The translations under genes were made by a program, and so were the position numbers. Positions 9,386-17,672 of a stretch of DNA of 64,000 nt are shown one piece after another; position 1 is the first letter of the stretch; each line of letters opens with the position of its first letter. This DNA is from an uncultured Duncaniella sp. (GTDB taxonomy: Bacteria > Bacteroidota > Bacteroidia > Bacteroidales > Muribaculaceae). Under the pieces are notes generated by a model that saw only the letters and a program-made list of their open reading frames with translations, had not been told where the DNA came from and searched no databases. Where the stretch lies: positions 526,970-590,969 of the forward strand of contig CAJUSW010000001.1 of NCBI GenBank assembly GCA_910589485.1, given 5' to 3'.

Positions 9386-9417
9386 CAAAGTTACGGCTAT
9401 CCAGTCATTCAGCCAAA
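9386..9417 (-). promoter_or_regulatory. ara operon promoter (Bacteroidota type)
   Basis: On the minus strand TTTG (9417-9414), exactly 20 bases, then TAACTTTG (9393-9386). This is a perfect match to the Bacteroidota TTTG-N19-21-TAnnTTTG promoter. Transcription would start near 9380, about 95 bases before the galM ATG. Confidence 0.8.
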
Positions 9418-9598
9418 TAAAATAACATGTTTTATAACATATCGACCGATTTTTGACATAAATACATGAAATCCTCACCGGCTTCACGCCCTATGTCACA
9501 TGACAGGAATATAGCCTGTTACCCCCTCGGCTCCGGCATCATGAGGCCCACATTCAACGATAGTCTCGTGATTTTTTACACATGTCCTTACTTTTTAT

Positions 9599-9606
9599 TA
9601 CCTTTG
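9599..9606 (+). promoter_or_regulatory. purB -7 promoter box
   Basis: TACCTTTG matches the TAnnTTTG -7 box and lies 33 bases before the purB ATG. The -33 box is only a T-rich tract (about 9572-9577), so this is a half-supported promoter. Confidence 0.55.
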
Positions 9607-9639
9607 CAAAAAATAACTCTAATAACACACCATCATACA

Positions 9640-10983
9640 ATGAATCTTACCGAGCTTACAGCCATTTCGCCCGTCGACGGGCGGTACCGCAACAAGTGCG
9701 AACGTCTTGACGAATATTTCTCGGAATACGCCCTGATACGCTACCGCGTGAAAGTGGAGATCGAGTATTTCATCGCCCTGTGCGAGCTTCCGCTCGGTCC
9801 GCTTGCAGGTGTTGACCACAGCCTGTTTGACAGCCTGCGCGACATCTACCGCAATTTCACCGTGAATGACGCCGCCCGCATCAAGGAGATCGAGAGCGTG
9901 ACCAACCACGATGTCAAGGCCGTGGAATATTTCATCAAGGAAAAATTCGACACCTTAGGACTGGAGAGCTGCAAGGAGTTCATCCACTTTGGCCTCACCT
10001 CCCAGGACATCAACAATACAGCCGTGCCCATGTCGATAGCCGATGCCATCCGCGACGTGTATCGTCCGCGCCTGGTGGAGATGATCGAGCACCTCGAGGC
10101 ACGCGCCGACGAGTGGTATGACATACCCATGCTCGCCAAGACCCACGGCCAGCCCGCCTCCCCCACCCGTCTGGGCAAGGAGATACGCGTGTTCAGCTAC
10201 CGCCTGCAGCGTCAGCTCGACATGCTCGACGCCGTGAAGATCAGCGGAAAGTTTGGTGGCGCCACCGGCAACTTCAACGCCCACCTCTGTGCCTTCCCCG
10301 GCATTGACTGGCGTGCGTTCGGAGCCCGCTTCCTTAGCGAGAAGCTCGGCATAGAGCGCGAGGAGTACACCACCCAGATCTCCAACTACGACAATCTGGC
10401 CGCCCTCTTCGATGCACTGGCCCGCATCAACGATATCATCCTCGACCTCGACCGCGACATGTGGATGTACATCTCCATGGAGTACTTCAAGCAGAAGATC
10501 AAGGCCGGCGAGGTGGGTTCATCGGCAATGCCCCACAAGGTCAACCCCATCGACTTCGAGAACTCGGAGGGCAACATCGGCATAGCCAACGCCCTGTTCA
10601 AGCACCTGGCCGGCAAGCTCCCCGTGTCACGTCTCCAGCGCGACCTCACCGACTCTACCGTGCTCCGCAACATCGGTGTGCCCCTCGCCAACACTCTCAT
10701 CGCCATCGCTTCGACCATGAAGGGTCTCGGCAAGCTGTTGCTAAACCGCGAGGCTATCGATGCCGACCTGGACAACACCTGGAGCGTAGTGGCCGAGGCT
10801 ATTCAGACTATTCTCCGCCGCGAGGGATATCCCAAGCCCTACGAGACCCTCAAGGCCCTCACCCGCACCAATACCCACGTGACCGCCGAGAGCATCGCCG
10901 AGTTCATCGAGACTCTCAACGTGTCGCCCGAGGTGAAGGACGAGCTGCGCCGCATCTCCCCCCACTCCTACACCGGATATTAA
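9640..10983 (+). CDS. purB: adenylosuccinate lyase
   Basis: A 447-residue enzyme of the fumarase/aspartase superfamily. It cleaves SAICAR and adenylosuccinate in purine synthesis, releasing fumarate. The signature loop is VGSSAMPHKVNPIDFENSEG, with the catalytic Ser in SSAMPHK. The substrate-binding TSQDINNTA and KTHGQPASPT segments (about 119-127 and 167-176) are present. I start at the ATG at 9640, right after the -7 box; a 58-codon upstream extension is open but reads unlike the family and contains the promoter. Length and sequence match the longer E. coli-type PurB. Confidence 0.95.
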   Translation: MNLTELTAISPVDGRYRNKCERLDEYFSEYALIRYRVKVEIEYFIALCELPLGPLAGVDHSLFDSLRDIYRNFTVNDAARIKEIESVTNHDVKAVEYFIKEKFDTLGLESCKEFIHFGLTSQDINNTAVPMSIADAIRDVYRPRLVEMIEHLEARADEWYDIPMLAKTHGQPASPTRLGKEIRVFSYRLQRQLDMLDAVKISGKFGGATGNFNAHLCAFPGIDWRAFGARFLSEKLGIEREEYTTQISNYDNLAALFDALARINDIILDLDRDMWMYISMEYFKQKIKAGEVGSSAMPHKVNPIDFENSEGNIGIANALFKHLAGKLPVSRLQRDLTDSTVLRNIGVPLANTLIAIASTMKGLGKLLLNREAIDADLDNTWSVVAEAIQTILRREGYPKPYETLKALTRTNTHVTAESIAEFIETLNVSPEVKDELRRISPHSYTGY

Positions 10984-10985
10984 TT

Positions 10986-11088
10986 CAGATCCTTGCGGAT
11001 CTGAAGGTTATGAGATTATGAGGTTATAGGATTATGACATGAACACCTATTTTTAACCTTATAACCTCATAACCCCGATAACCTTTTT
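10986..11088. repeat. hairpin and GGTTATGAG-type inverted repeats after purB
   Basis: A perfect 7-bp hairpin (CAGATCC-TTGC-GGATCTG, 10986-11003) follows the purB stop. Next come head-to-tail TTATGAG/TTATAGG units (about 11006-11040) and their complement (TTATAACCTCATAACC, about 11060-11080). The two blocks can pair. The first hairpin may help end purB; the rest resembles the intergenic tract at 4827-4876. Confidence 0.5.
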
Positions 11089-11114
11089 AAGCACCGCTTA
11101 AAAATCAACATAAA

Positions 11115-11303
11115 GTGTCCCCATCACATAAAATACGATTCATATTTCTGGCCATACTCTGGCTTGTGCTATGCTACATGGTCATTGCCTCCCAGCCGTT
11201 TACGCTATGGGTGCTGTTTGTCATAGTCGCATCGGGCATAGTGGTGTGGGCTCCTCTGTATAAGAAATACATCAAGAATGGAAAAGGAAAAGATGAACGC
11301 TGA
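11115..11303 (+). CDS. small two-helix membrane protein
   Basis: A 62-residue ORF with a GTG start, two hydrophobic segments (about residues 9-25, FIFLAILWLVLCYMVIA, and 30-47, LWVLFVIVASGIVVWAPL) and a basic tail ending KKYIKNGKGKDER. Its 3' end overlaps the start of dxs by 26 bases (11 if dxs begins at its second ATG), so the two would be translationally coupled. I do not recognise a family. The amphipathic pattern and the tight overlap support a real gene, but the absence of an ATG leaves doubt. Confidence 0.5.
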   Translation: MSPSHKIRFIFLAILWLVLCYMVIASQPFTLWVLFVIVASGIVVWAPLYKKYIKNGKGKDER

Positions 11304-13272
11304 CCTCGCCCTACAAGGCGGTGGCCCGGGCTACAGCAAACCCATCACACCCCTGCTCGACACCATCGACTCCCCCGCCGACCTGCGCCGGCTACCGGTC
11401 GAGAGGTTGCCGCAGGTGTGCGCCGAGCTACGCTCATTCCTCATCGATTCCCTCTCCTCCCACCCCGGACATTTCGCCTCGTCGATGGGTTCGGTCGAGC
11501 TGACCGTGGCCCTGCATTACGTGTTCAACACCCCCTACGACCGCATCGTGTGGGATGTCGGCCACCAGGCCTACGGACACAAGATCCTCACCGGCCGGCG
11601 CAAGGATTTCGACACCCTGCGCACCCTCAAGGGAGTGTCGGGTTTCCCGTCGCCCAAGGAGAGCGAGTATGACACCTTCACGGCCGGACATGCCTCCAAC
11701 TCCATCTCGGCCGGACTCGGCATGGCCGTGGCCGCATCGCTCCACAAGGATGAGCCCCACCGCAACGTGGTGGCGGTGATCGGCGACGCATCCATCAGCG
11801 GAGGTCTCGCTTTCGAGGGGCTCAACAATGCGGCCAACTCCAATTCCGACCTCCTCATCATCCTCAACGACAACGACATGTCCATCGACCGCAATGTAGG
11901 CTCGCTCAACTCCTACCTTGCGCACCTCACCTCGTCCAAGGGCTACAACGACCTGCGCTACAGCCTGGCCGGCGTGCTGAGGAAATACAATCTTATCACC
12001 GACTCGGGCAAGGGACGCATCACGCGGTTCAACAACAGCCTGAAATCGCTCATAACTCAGGAACAGAACATATTCGAGGGGCTCAACATCAGGTACTTCG
12101 GCCCGTTTGACGGCAACGACGTGGCCACCGTGGTCAAGGTGCTCAACGATATCAAGGACTTCAAGGGTCCACGCATCCTGCACCTGCGCACCGTCAAGGG
12201 CAAAGGTTTTCTCCCGGCTGAGCAGGATCCGGCCACATGGCATGCCCCCGGCCCATTCAATCCGGGCACAGGCGAGCGCGTGAAGGAGGATCCCGCGAAA
12301 CCGCCAAAGTATCAGGACGTGTTCGGCAACACTCTGGTGGAGATAGCCGAGACCCATCCCGAAGTGGTGGGCATCACCGCCGCAATGCCGTCGGGCACCT
12401 CCATGAACAAGCTCCAGGAACGTTTTCCCGAGCGGACATTCGACGTAGGCATCTCCGAGGGTCATGCCGTGACATTTGCCGGCGGACTCGCCAAAGATGG
12501 CATGCGCCCCTTTGTAGCCATCTACAGCGCATTCCTGCAACGCGCCTACAGCCACATCATCCACGATGTGGCCATCGAGGGTCTACCGGTGACGCTGTGT
12601 CTCGACCGCGCCGGTCTTGTCGGCGAGGACGGCCCCACCCATCATGGAGTGTTCGACATAGCCTATCTGCGCTCCATTCCCGGCATCACTGTAGCCGCAC
12701 CGCGCAACGCCGACGACCTGCGCCGGCTCATGTACACCTCGCTCACCCTTCCCGGCCCGATGGCCATACGTTATCCCCGCGGACGAGCCTCGTCCCACCC
12801 CTCGGCAACGACCGGGACCATCACCATAGGCACTGGCGAGAAGCTGAAGGACGGCGCCGACCTGGCCATACTCACCCTCGGCCCCGTGGCCGACGATGCG
12901 GCCAAAGCCATCGAGCAGGCCGAGCGCGAGTTGGGCATCACCGTGGCCCTCTACGACATGCGCTTCGTGAAACCGCTCGACGACTCCATACTCACCGAGG
13001 TGATGGAGAAAGGTTGCCCCGTGATCACCATCGAGGACGGCACCGTCAACGGCGGTATGGGATCGGCTGTACTGGAATGGATGTCGGAATACGCCGGCTC
13101 ACACGCCGGCGACAATCCTGTCACCATCCCCCCGCTCACACGCATGGGTGTGCCCGACCGCTTCATTCCTCAGGGAACCCCCGAACAATTACACCACCTG
13201 TGTGGTTTCGACTGCAAGGGCATATACGAAGCCATAGCCCGGGCCACCGGCCATAAAAACAAGAGGTCGTAA
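11278..13272 (+). CDS. dxs: 1-deoxy-D-xylulose-5-phosphate synthase
   Basis: A 664-residue thiamine-diphosphate enzyme that joins pyruvate and glyceraldehyde 3-phosphate to make DXP, the entry to the MEP isoprenoid pathway and a precursor for thiamine and pyridoxal. The ThDP/Mg site is seen as VIGDASISGG and NDNDMSID. The transketolase pyrimidine domain carries DVGISEGHAVTFAGGLA, and a C-terminal transketolase domain follows. The ATG at 11278 and a second at 11293 are both possible; the conserved part begins later (PLLDTIDSPADLRRL). It runs just upstream of trkAH on the same strand. Confidence 0.95.
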   Translation: MEKEKMNADLALQGGGPGYSKPITPLLDTIDSPADLRRLPVERLPQVCAELRSFLIDSLSSHPGHFASSMGSVELTVALHYVFNTPYDRIVWDVGHQAYGHKILTGRRKDFDTLRTLKGVSGFPSPKESEYDTFTAGHASNSISAGLGMAVAASLHKDEPHRNVVAVIGDASISGGLAFEGLNNAANSNSDLLIILNDNDMSIDRNVGSLNSYLAHLTSSKGYNDLRYSLAGVLRKYNLITDSGKGRITRFNNSLKSLITQEQNIFEGLNIRYFGPFDGNDVATVVKVLNDIKDFKGPRILHLRTVKGKGFLPAEQDPATWHAPGPFNPGTGERVKEDPAKPPKYQDVFGNTLVEIAETHPEVVGITAAMPSGTSMNKLQERFPERTFDVGISEGHAVTFAGGLAKDGMRPFVAIYSAFLQRAYSHIIHDVAIEGLPVTLCLDRAGLVGEDGPTHHGVFDIAYLRSIPGITVAAPRNADDLRRLMYTSLTLPGPMAIRYPRGRASSHPSATTGTITIGTGEKLKDGADLAILTLGPVADDAAKAIEQAERELGITVALYDMRFVKPLDDSILTEVMEKGCPVITIEDGTVNGGMGSAVLEWMSEYAGSHAGDNPVTIPPLTRMGVPDRFIPQGTPEQLHHLCGFDCKGIYEAIARATGHKNKRS

Positions 13273-13311
13273 CCTCTACGCAACCTCTAAGTAGAACCAA
13301 ACCGTTCACTC

Positions 13312-14646
13312 ATGAAAATCATCATCGCCGGATGTGGCGAAGTGGGCAGCCATCTTGCCAAACTTCTGTCGCGCGAGGAGCAGGACATAACAGTGATCGA
13401 CGAGGACAGCGCCAAACTTGCCGTGCTCGACTCCAACTACAACCTGCTCACCGTGCAGGGCCGTCCCACCTCGTTCAAGACATTGCGCCAGGCCGGCGTG
13501 GAGGGTTGCGAGCTGTTCATAGCCGTGACCCCCTTCGAGACACGCAACATCGTGTCCTGCGCCATAGCCCGTAGCCTCGGGGCTGAAAAGACCGTGGCCC
13601 GTGTCGACAATTTCGAGTTCAAGGATCCTGCCAACCTGAGTTTCTTCACCTCGATAGGCACCGACGACCTTATATATCCCGAATATCTCGCCGCCCTCGA
13701 GATCATCAACGCCCTCAACCACAACTGGGCGCGCCACTGGTTTGAGCTCCATGAGGGACAGCTCATACTCGTGGGTGTGAAACTGCGCGACAACGCTCCC
13801 CTCATAGGAAAGTACCTCAAGGACCTGGGTCGCACCATCCACGATTTCCACGTGGCGGCCATCAAGCGCAACCACGAGACCATCATCCCCGGTGGTGACG
13901 ACCGTCTGCTGGCCAATGATATAGTGTACTTCATGACCACCCGCGAGCATGTCGACGCCCTGATACCGCTATGCGGAAAGGTTCAGCGCCGCATACGCGA
14001 CGTGATCATAATGGGTGGCAGCCGCATAGCCATCCAGCTGTGCTCGCTCGCCGGCGATAAATTCAACTTCAAGATACTCGACCCCGACAGGGAGCTGTGC
14101 ATGAAACTGTCGGAAAGGTGTCCCGATGCGCTGATAATCAACGCCGATGCCCGCGACACCGACGCCCTGCGCGATGCCGGCATAAGCGATACCGATGCCT
14201 TTATAGCAATATCCGACAGCAGTGAGTCCAATATCCTCACATGCCTCACCGCCAAGGAATTTGGCGTAAAAAAGACCATTGCCGAGGTAGAGAATCTCCA
14301 GTTCATATCCGAGGCCGAGGGACTCAACATCGGCACCGTGGTCAACAAGAAACTGCTCGCCTCGTCACGCATATTCCAGATGTTGCTCGACCGCGACACC
14401 TCCACCTCCAAGTGCCTGGCCTTGGCCGACGCCGAGGTGGCCGAGATCGTGGCCAAGGAGGGTTCCAAGATCACCCGCGCCCCCATCAAGGATCTGCACC
14501 TGTCGAGCTACATGACCATCGCCGGACTCATACGCGACGGAGAGGGACATCTCGTGGGAGGTAACACCGTGATCAAGCCGGGCGACCGCGTGGTGGTGTT
14601 CACCCTCGACGGTGTGATACACAAGGTAGAAAAACTATTCTCATGA
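13312..14646 (+). CDS. trkA: Trk potassium uptake regulatory subunit TrkA
   Basis: A 444-residue cytoplasmic protein with two RCK units. The first has the Rossmann motif IIAGCGEVGSHLAKLL (about residues 4-19) followed by a TrkA-C domain. The second nucleotide-binding unit begins near residue 230 (IIMGGSRIAIQLCSLAGD), and a second TrkA-C domain ends the protein. It binds NAD(H) or ATP and gates the TrkH channel. The gene overlaps trkH by four bases (ATGA), so the subunits are translated together. Confidence 0.93.
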   Translation: MKIIIAGCGEVGSHLAKLLSREEQDITVIDEDSAKLAVLDSNYNLLTVQGRPTSFKTLRQAGVEGCELFIAVTPFETRNIVSCAIARSLGAEKTVARVDNFEFKDPANLSFFTSIGTDDLIYPEYLAALEIINALNHNWARHWFELHEGQLILVGVKLRDNAPLIGKYLKDLGRTIHDFHVAAIKRNHETIIPGGDDRLLANDIVYFMTTREHVDALIPLCGKVQRRIRDVIIMGGSRIAIQLCSLAGDKFNFKILDPDRELCMKLSERCPDALIINADARDTDALRDAGISDTDAFIAISDSSESNILTCLTAKEFGVKKTIAEVENLQFISEAEGLNIGTVVNKKLLASSRIFQMLLDRDTSTSKCLALADAEVAEIVAKEGSKITRAPIKDLHLSSYMTIAGLIRDGEGHLVGGNTVIKPGDRVVVFTLDGVIHKVEKLFS

Positions 14647-16139
14647 GACGCTCAGTCCGCCAGCTCAACCAGTATTTCCCCATGATCAATTTCCCGGTGT
14701 TGCTCCGCATCATCGGGCTCCTGCTTGTGATCGAGTCGGTGTTCCTGCTCTTTCCCCTCGCCACCTGCCTGTACTACGGCGAGAGCGACTGGGAGGGATT
14801 TGCCCTCACATTCGGCATCACGGCAGTCACCGGCAGCCTCATGGCATTTTGCATCAAGCCCACCTCATCGTCCATGGGCAAGCGCGAGGGATTTCTGCTC
14901 ACGGCACTGGTGTGGGTGTTCTTCTCATGCTTCGGCATGTTGCCGTTCATGCTCATGAAAGCACAGCCCCTCAGCGTGTCCGACGCATTCTTCGAGGCCA
15001 TGTCGGGCTTCACCACCACCGGAGCCTCCATCATGACCTCGATATCCCACCTGAGCCACGGAGCAGTGCTGTGGCGGTCGCTCATGCAATGGATCGGAGG
15101 CATGGGTATCATACTCTTCACCCTGGCGGTGATCCCTATGCTCAACCATTCGGGCGGAATGCAGATGTTCAACGCCGAGGTGACAGGCATCACCCACGAC
15201 AAGTTGCGCCCACGCATATCGCAGACCGCCAAAAGCCTATGGCTCATCTACATCACTCTCACCGCCATACTTTTTGTCCTGCTTATTGTAGGCCCCATGG
15301 GCACATTCGACGCCCTGTGCTACGCTTTCTCCATAATGTCCACCGGCGGTTTCGCCACTTCCGATGAGGGGCTGAGCCTGTGGCAGAGCGATTATATCGA
15401 GGCCGTCACAACGTTCTTCATGTTTATCGGAGGTGTTAGCTTCACGCTCATTTACAGGGCCGTGCACCGCGATTTCCGAGCCGTGTGGTCCAACGATGTG
15501 TTCCGCACCTATATATGGGTCATACTGGTGTTCTACCTGATATTTGCCGGCACCATATGGTATAACGGGCAGGTGACATCCATCAAGTCGGTCACGCTCG
15601 ACCCGCTGTTCCAGATCGTGTCGATGATCTCGTCCACCGGATTTGAAGTGCCCGAATTCGGCACTTGGGGCACATTTGTGCTCTCGTTGGTGTTCGTGCT
15701 GATGTTCTTCGGAGCATGCGCAGGCTCCACCAGCGGTGGTGCCAAGCTCGACCGTCTCATATACATGCTCAAGAATTGCCGTAACGAGATAGAGCGTTGC
15801 ATCCATCCCAACAATATCCTCACCGTGCGTGTGAACGGTAAGGTAATCCCTCACGAAACCGTGTCCAAGGTGATAGCGTTCCTGTGCCTCTACGTCCTCA
15901 TCATCCTGGCCGGAGGCATATCCCTCACAGCCATGGGACTCCCGCTGATCGACTCGTTCTTCTCGGCCTTCACATGTATAAGCAACACCGGCCTGAGCGC
16001 AGGTGTCACCGGCTACGGAGGCACATTCGCCATAGTCCCCGATCCCGGCAAGTGGATCCTGGCCATAATAATGCTCATAGGCCGTCTGGAGCTCTTCACC
16101 GTGCTTCTGCTCTTCACCCCGGCTTTCTGGAGGAAATAG
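14643..16139 (+). CDS. trkH: Trk-type potassium channel subunit TrkH
   Basis: A 498-residue integral membrane protein with four pore-loop repeats: MSGFTTTGASIM, MSTGGFATSDEG, ISSTGFEVPEFG and ISNTGLSAGVTG. Each carries the TG filter pattern typical of TrkH/KtrB K+ transporters. It pairs with TrkA, whose stop overlaps its start. A clear intrinsic terminator follows at 16180. Length and order are standard for the family. Confidence 0.95.
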   Translation: MRRSVRQLNQYFPMINFPVLLRIIGLLLVIESVFLLFPLATCLYYGESDWEGFALTFGITAVTGSLMAFCIKPTSSSMGKREGFLLTALVWVFFSCFGMLPFMLMKAQPLSVSDAFFEAMSGFTTTGASIMTSISHLSHGAVLWRSLMQWIGGMGIILFTLAVIPMLNHSGGMQMFNAEVTGITHDKLRPRISQTAKSLWLIYITLTAILFVLLIVGPMGTFDALCYAFSIMSTGGFATSDEGLSLWQSDYIEAVTTFFMFIGGVSFTLIYRAVHRDFRAVWSNDVFRTYIWVILVFYLIFAGTIWYNGQVTSIKSVTLDPLFQIVSMISSTGFEVPEFGTWGTFVLSLVFVLMFFGACAGSTSGGAKLDRLIYMLKNCRNEIERCIHPNNILTVRVNGKVIPHETVSKVIAFLCLYVLIILAGGISLTAMGLPLIDSFFSAFTCISNTGLSAGVTGYGGTFAIVPDPGKWILAIIMLIGRLELFTVLLLFTPAFWRK

Positions 16140-16179
16140 GTGGCGACTGACATCAATTAAATCTTTGAGAAAGGAGATA

Positions 16180-16207
16180 AGCCTGTGTCAATGACACAGG
16201 CTTTTTT
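16180..16207 (+). terminator. trkH terminator
   Basis: AGCCTGTGTC and GACACAGGCT form a perfect 10-bp stem with an AAT loop, followed by a T6 run. A textbook intrinsic terminator 40 bases after the trkH stop. Confidence 0.93.
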
Positions 16208-16241
16208 GTCACTCGAATTTACAGTCAGAGTACTGTTTGCC

Positions 16242-16273
16242 TTTGTTTGTATCAAATCTTTTACTTATTTTTG
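16242..16273 (+). promoter_or_regulatory. perfect Bacteroidota promoter upstream of a putative structured RNA
   Basis: TTTG (16242-16245), 20 bases, then TATTTTTG (16266-16273). A 10-bp perfect inverted repeat (GTACCCGCAT 16273-16282, ATGCGGGTAC 16301-16310) straddles the expected start near 16280 and could be an operator or the first stem of the RNA. Confidence 0.75.
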
Positions 16274-16279
16274 TACCCG

Positions 16280-16588
16280 CATATCGCTCGCAGAGGCCCG
16301 ATGCGGGTACGGGGCGGGATGCTAACATATTGGAAAGCGTTTACTCGACGCTCTTTCTTGACTCGCTGGAATCTGGTAAATTCAAGAATCAGTCAAGAAT
16401 GTAGCAATGGTAAGCGGCATATGTGGATATGTATATTTATCGCATTGGCTTACGCTATAGCGTTGCCGATGTGTTTATGCATATTTGCGTGAGGCCTCTG
16501 TACCGTTGCTCGTTCTACTGATTCGGGCAATACCAGAGCCTCAGCGAGTGGGAGCGAGCAACAAGTATGGCTCTCACGCTTTTTTTTT
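16280..16588 (+). ncRNA. candidate structured noncoding RNA (about 300 nt)
   Basis: This stretch runs from the predicted start of the promoter at 16242-16273 to a T9 run at 16580-16588. Visible stems: TTCTTGACT/AGTCAAGAA (16355-16363 with 16391-16399); GTAAGC/GCTTAC (16410-16415 with 16448-16453) extended by GCAA/TTGC; and a long imperfect terminal hairpin (16487-16515 with 16550-16579) ending in U9. The 5' segment CAGAGGCC (16291-16298) can pair with GGCCTCTG (16493-16500) or with GCCTCAGCGAG further on, which would close the molecule end to end. I do not see tmRNA, RNase P or SRP signatures. A 63-codon ORF (16301-16492) with a C-terminal hydrophobic stretch is an alternative reading. Confidence 0.5.
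16487..16588 (+). terminator. long terminator hairpin with T9
   Basis: GCGTGAG at 16487 pairs with CTCACGC ending at 16579, and GTTGCTCG pairs with CGAGCAAC further in. A T9 run follows directly. It ends whatever transcript starts near 16280. Confidence 0.75.
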
Positions 16589-16633
16589 ACAATGTAACAT
16601 GCCGATGCCGGGAGCCCTTTGGCAAACAAAATT

Positions 16634-17473
16634 ATGAAAAACAGTTATAAGTTTTTTGCAATGGGGCTTGTTTCCCTCATTGGACTGTCTCTCGCCTCCT
16701 GCAGCGATGACGATGACGCCCCCATGGTTCCGGAAAACGTGAGCGAACCCACAACTGAAAACGTGTTCCCCGAGGGATTACCATCTAATGCAGCTGGTGC
16801 CACATTCACAACTAACGAAAAGGGGCAGGTGACTAAGATTGAAGACGGTAGCTCAAATATCACCTTTGAGTACGGATCGTTTACCCCGTCAAGAGCCCAC
16901 AACTTCACGGTTCTGATGAAAGAACGTGATACCATTTCTCCTAACTCCGGTCTCGACATCTATATGGAAATCAACCAGCAGGGCTTTGTCTCATATGCTT
17001 ATGAAGTATATCTTGATGGAGAGAGCGAGCCCGATGAATGGTGGTTCGAGTATAATACTGACGGCCAACTCACACGCTTAAAACGTAGTGAAGGCGGTGA
17101 CGACTTCAAAATTACATATGCCAATGGAGACATTACGAAAGTCTCACAAGACCAAGAAGATGGAGACCATCGAGAATATACCATCAGCTATACCAACACA
17201 GAATATAAAAATGTTGTAGCAAACAAAGGATGCGTCATGCTTTTCGATGATTTCTTCCAGATTGATATGGATGAAATGGGCATAGCTTATTACGCAGGTC
17301 TTCTTGGCAAAGCAACAAAGAATCTGCCGATGGGTTACACCGAAATCAGCAAAGAAGGGGACAATTCATATACATACGAAGAAACCTATCATTGGATTTT
17401 GAACTCTGATAACCTTCCCACTAAATTTTGGAGTGATTCCGATTCTTATGGAATAACATTCTCCTGGAAATAA
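16634..17473 (+). CDS. surface or periplasmic lipoprotein, DUF4595-like
   Basis: A 279-residue lipoprotein with signal MKNSYKFFAMGLVSLIGLS and Cys23 (LASC), then an acidic SDDDD linker typical of Bacteroidota surface-exported lipoproteins. The body is a series of beta-hairpin-like units (NEKGQVTKIEDGSSNITFEY, NTDGQLTRLKRSEGGDDFKI, ANGDITKVSQDQEDGDHREY), which resembles DUF4595. The ligand or role is unknown. It begins 46 bases after the T9 run of the putative RNA and is visibly more AT-rich than the core genes around it. The ATG at 16634 is preferred over an in-frame TTG at 16619. Confidence 0.7.
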   Translation: MKNSYKFFAMGLVSLIGLSLASCSDDDDAPMVPENVSEPTTENVFPEGLPSNAAGATFTTNEKGQVTKIEDGSSNITFEYGSFTPSRAHNFTVLMKERDTISPNSGLDIYMEINQQGFVSYAYEVYLDGESEPDEWWFEYNTDGQLTRLKRSEGGDDFKITYANGDITKVSQDQEDGDHREYTISYTNTEYKNVVANKGCVMLFDDFFQIDMDEMGIAYYAGLLGKATKNLPMGYTEISKEGDNSYTYEETYHWILNSDNLPTKFWSDSDSYGITFSWK

Positions 17474-17530
17474 GTCCGCTCATTGTTGTAAGCAACAAAG
17501 GAACACTCCAACCAACGAGAAAAACGATAA

Positions 17531-17575
17531 AAACGGCTAAGGTGATTACAGTCATCGTAGCCGTTTCTTCTTTTT
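17531..17575 (+). terminator. terminator after the DUF4595-like gene
   Basis: AAACGGCTA (17531-17539) pairs with TAGCCGTTT (17558-17566), with an inner TGA/TCA pair, followed by CTTCTTTTT. A clear intrinsic terminator. Confidence 0.85.
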
Positions 17576-17640
17576 CAACGCTGAAAAAAAGTTTTTTCAC
17601 GACGCGACATTATCGCACCTTTTAAGGGGATGCGGGGATG

Positions 17641-17648
17641 TAACTTTG
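17641..17648 (+). promoter_or_regulatory. -7 promoter box
   Basis: TAACTTTG matches the -7 consensus and lies 24 bases before the ATG at 17673; the -33 region is only T-rich (CCTTTTAA). Confidence 0.5.
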
Positions 17649-17672
17649 TGGCATACTTAAAAACATAAAGTT

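Noticed and set aside
9466..9639. N-terminal extension of purB
   Set aside because: Contains the -7 promoter box and reads unlike adenylosuccinate lyases; the ATG at 9640 matches the family start.
16247..16492. 81-codon ORF taken as a normal gene
   Set aside because: Its first codons overlap the promoter; the stems and terminator make a structured RNA at least as likely, so I kept it only as an alternative.
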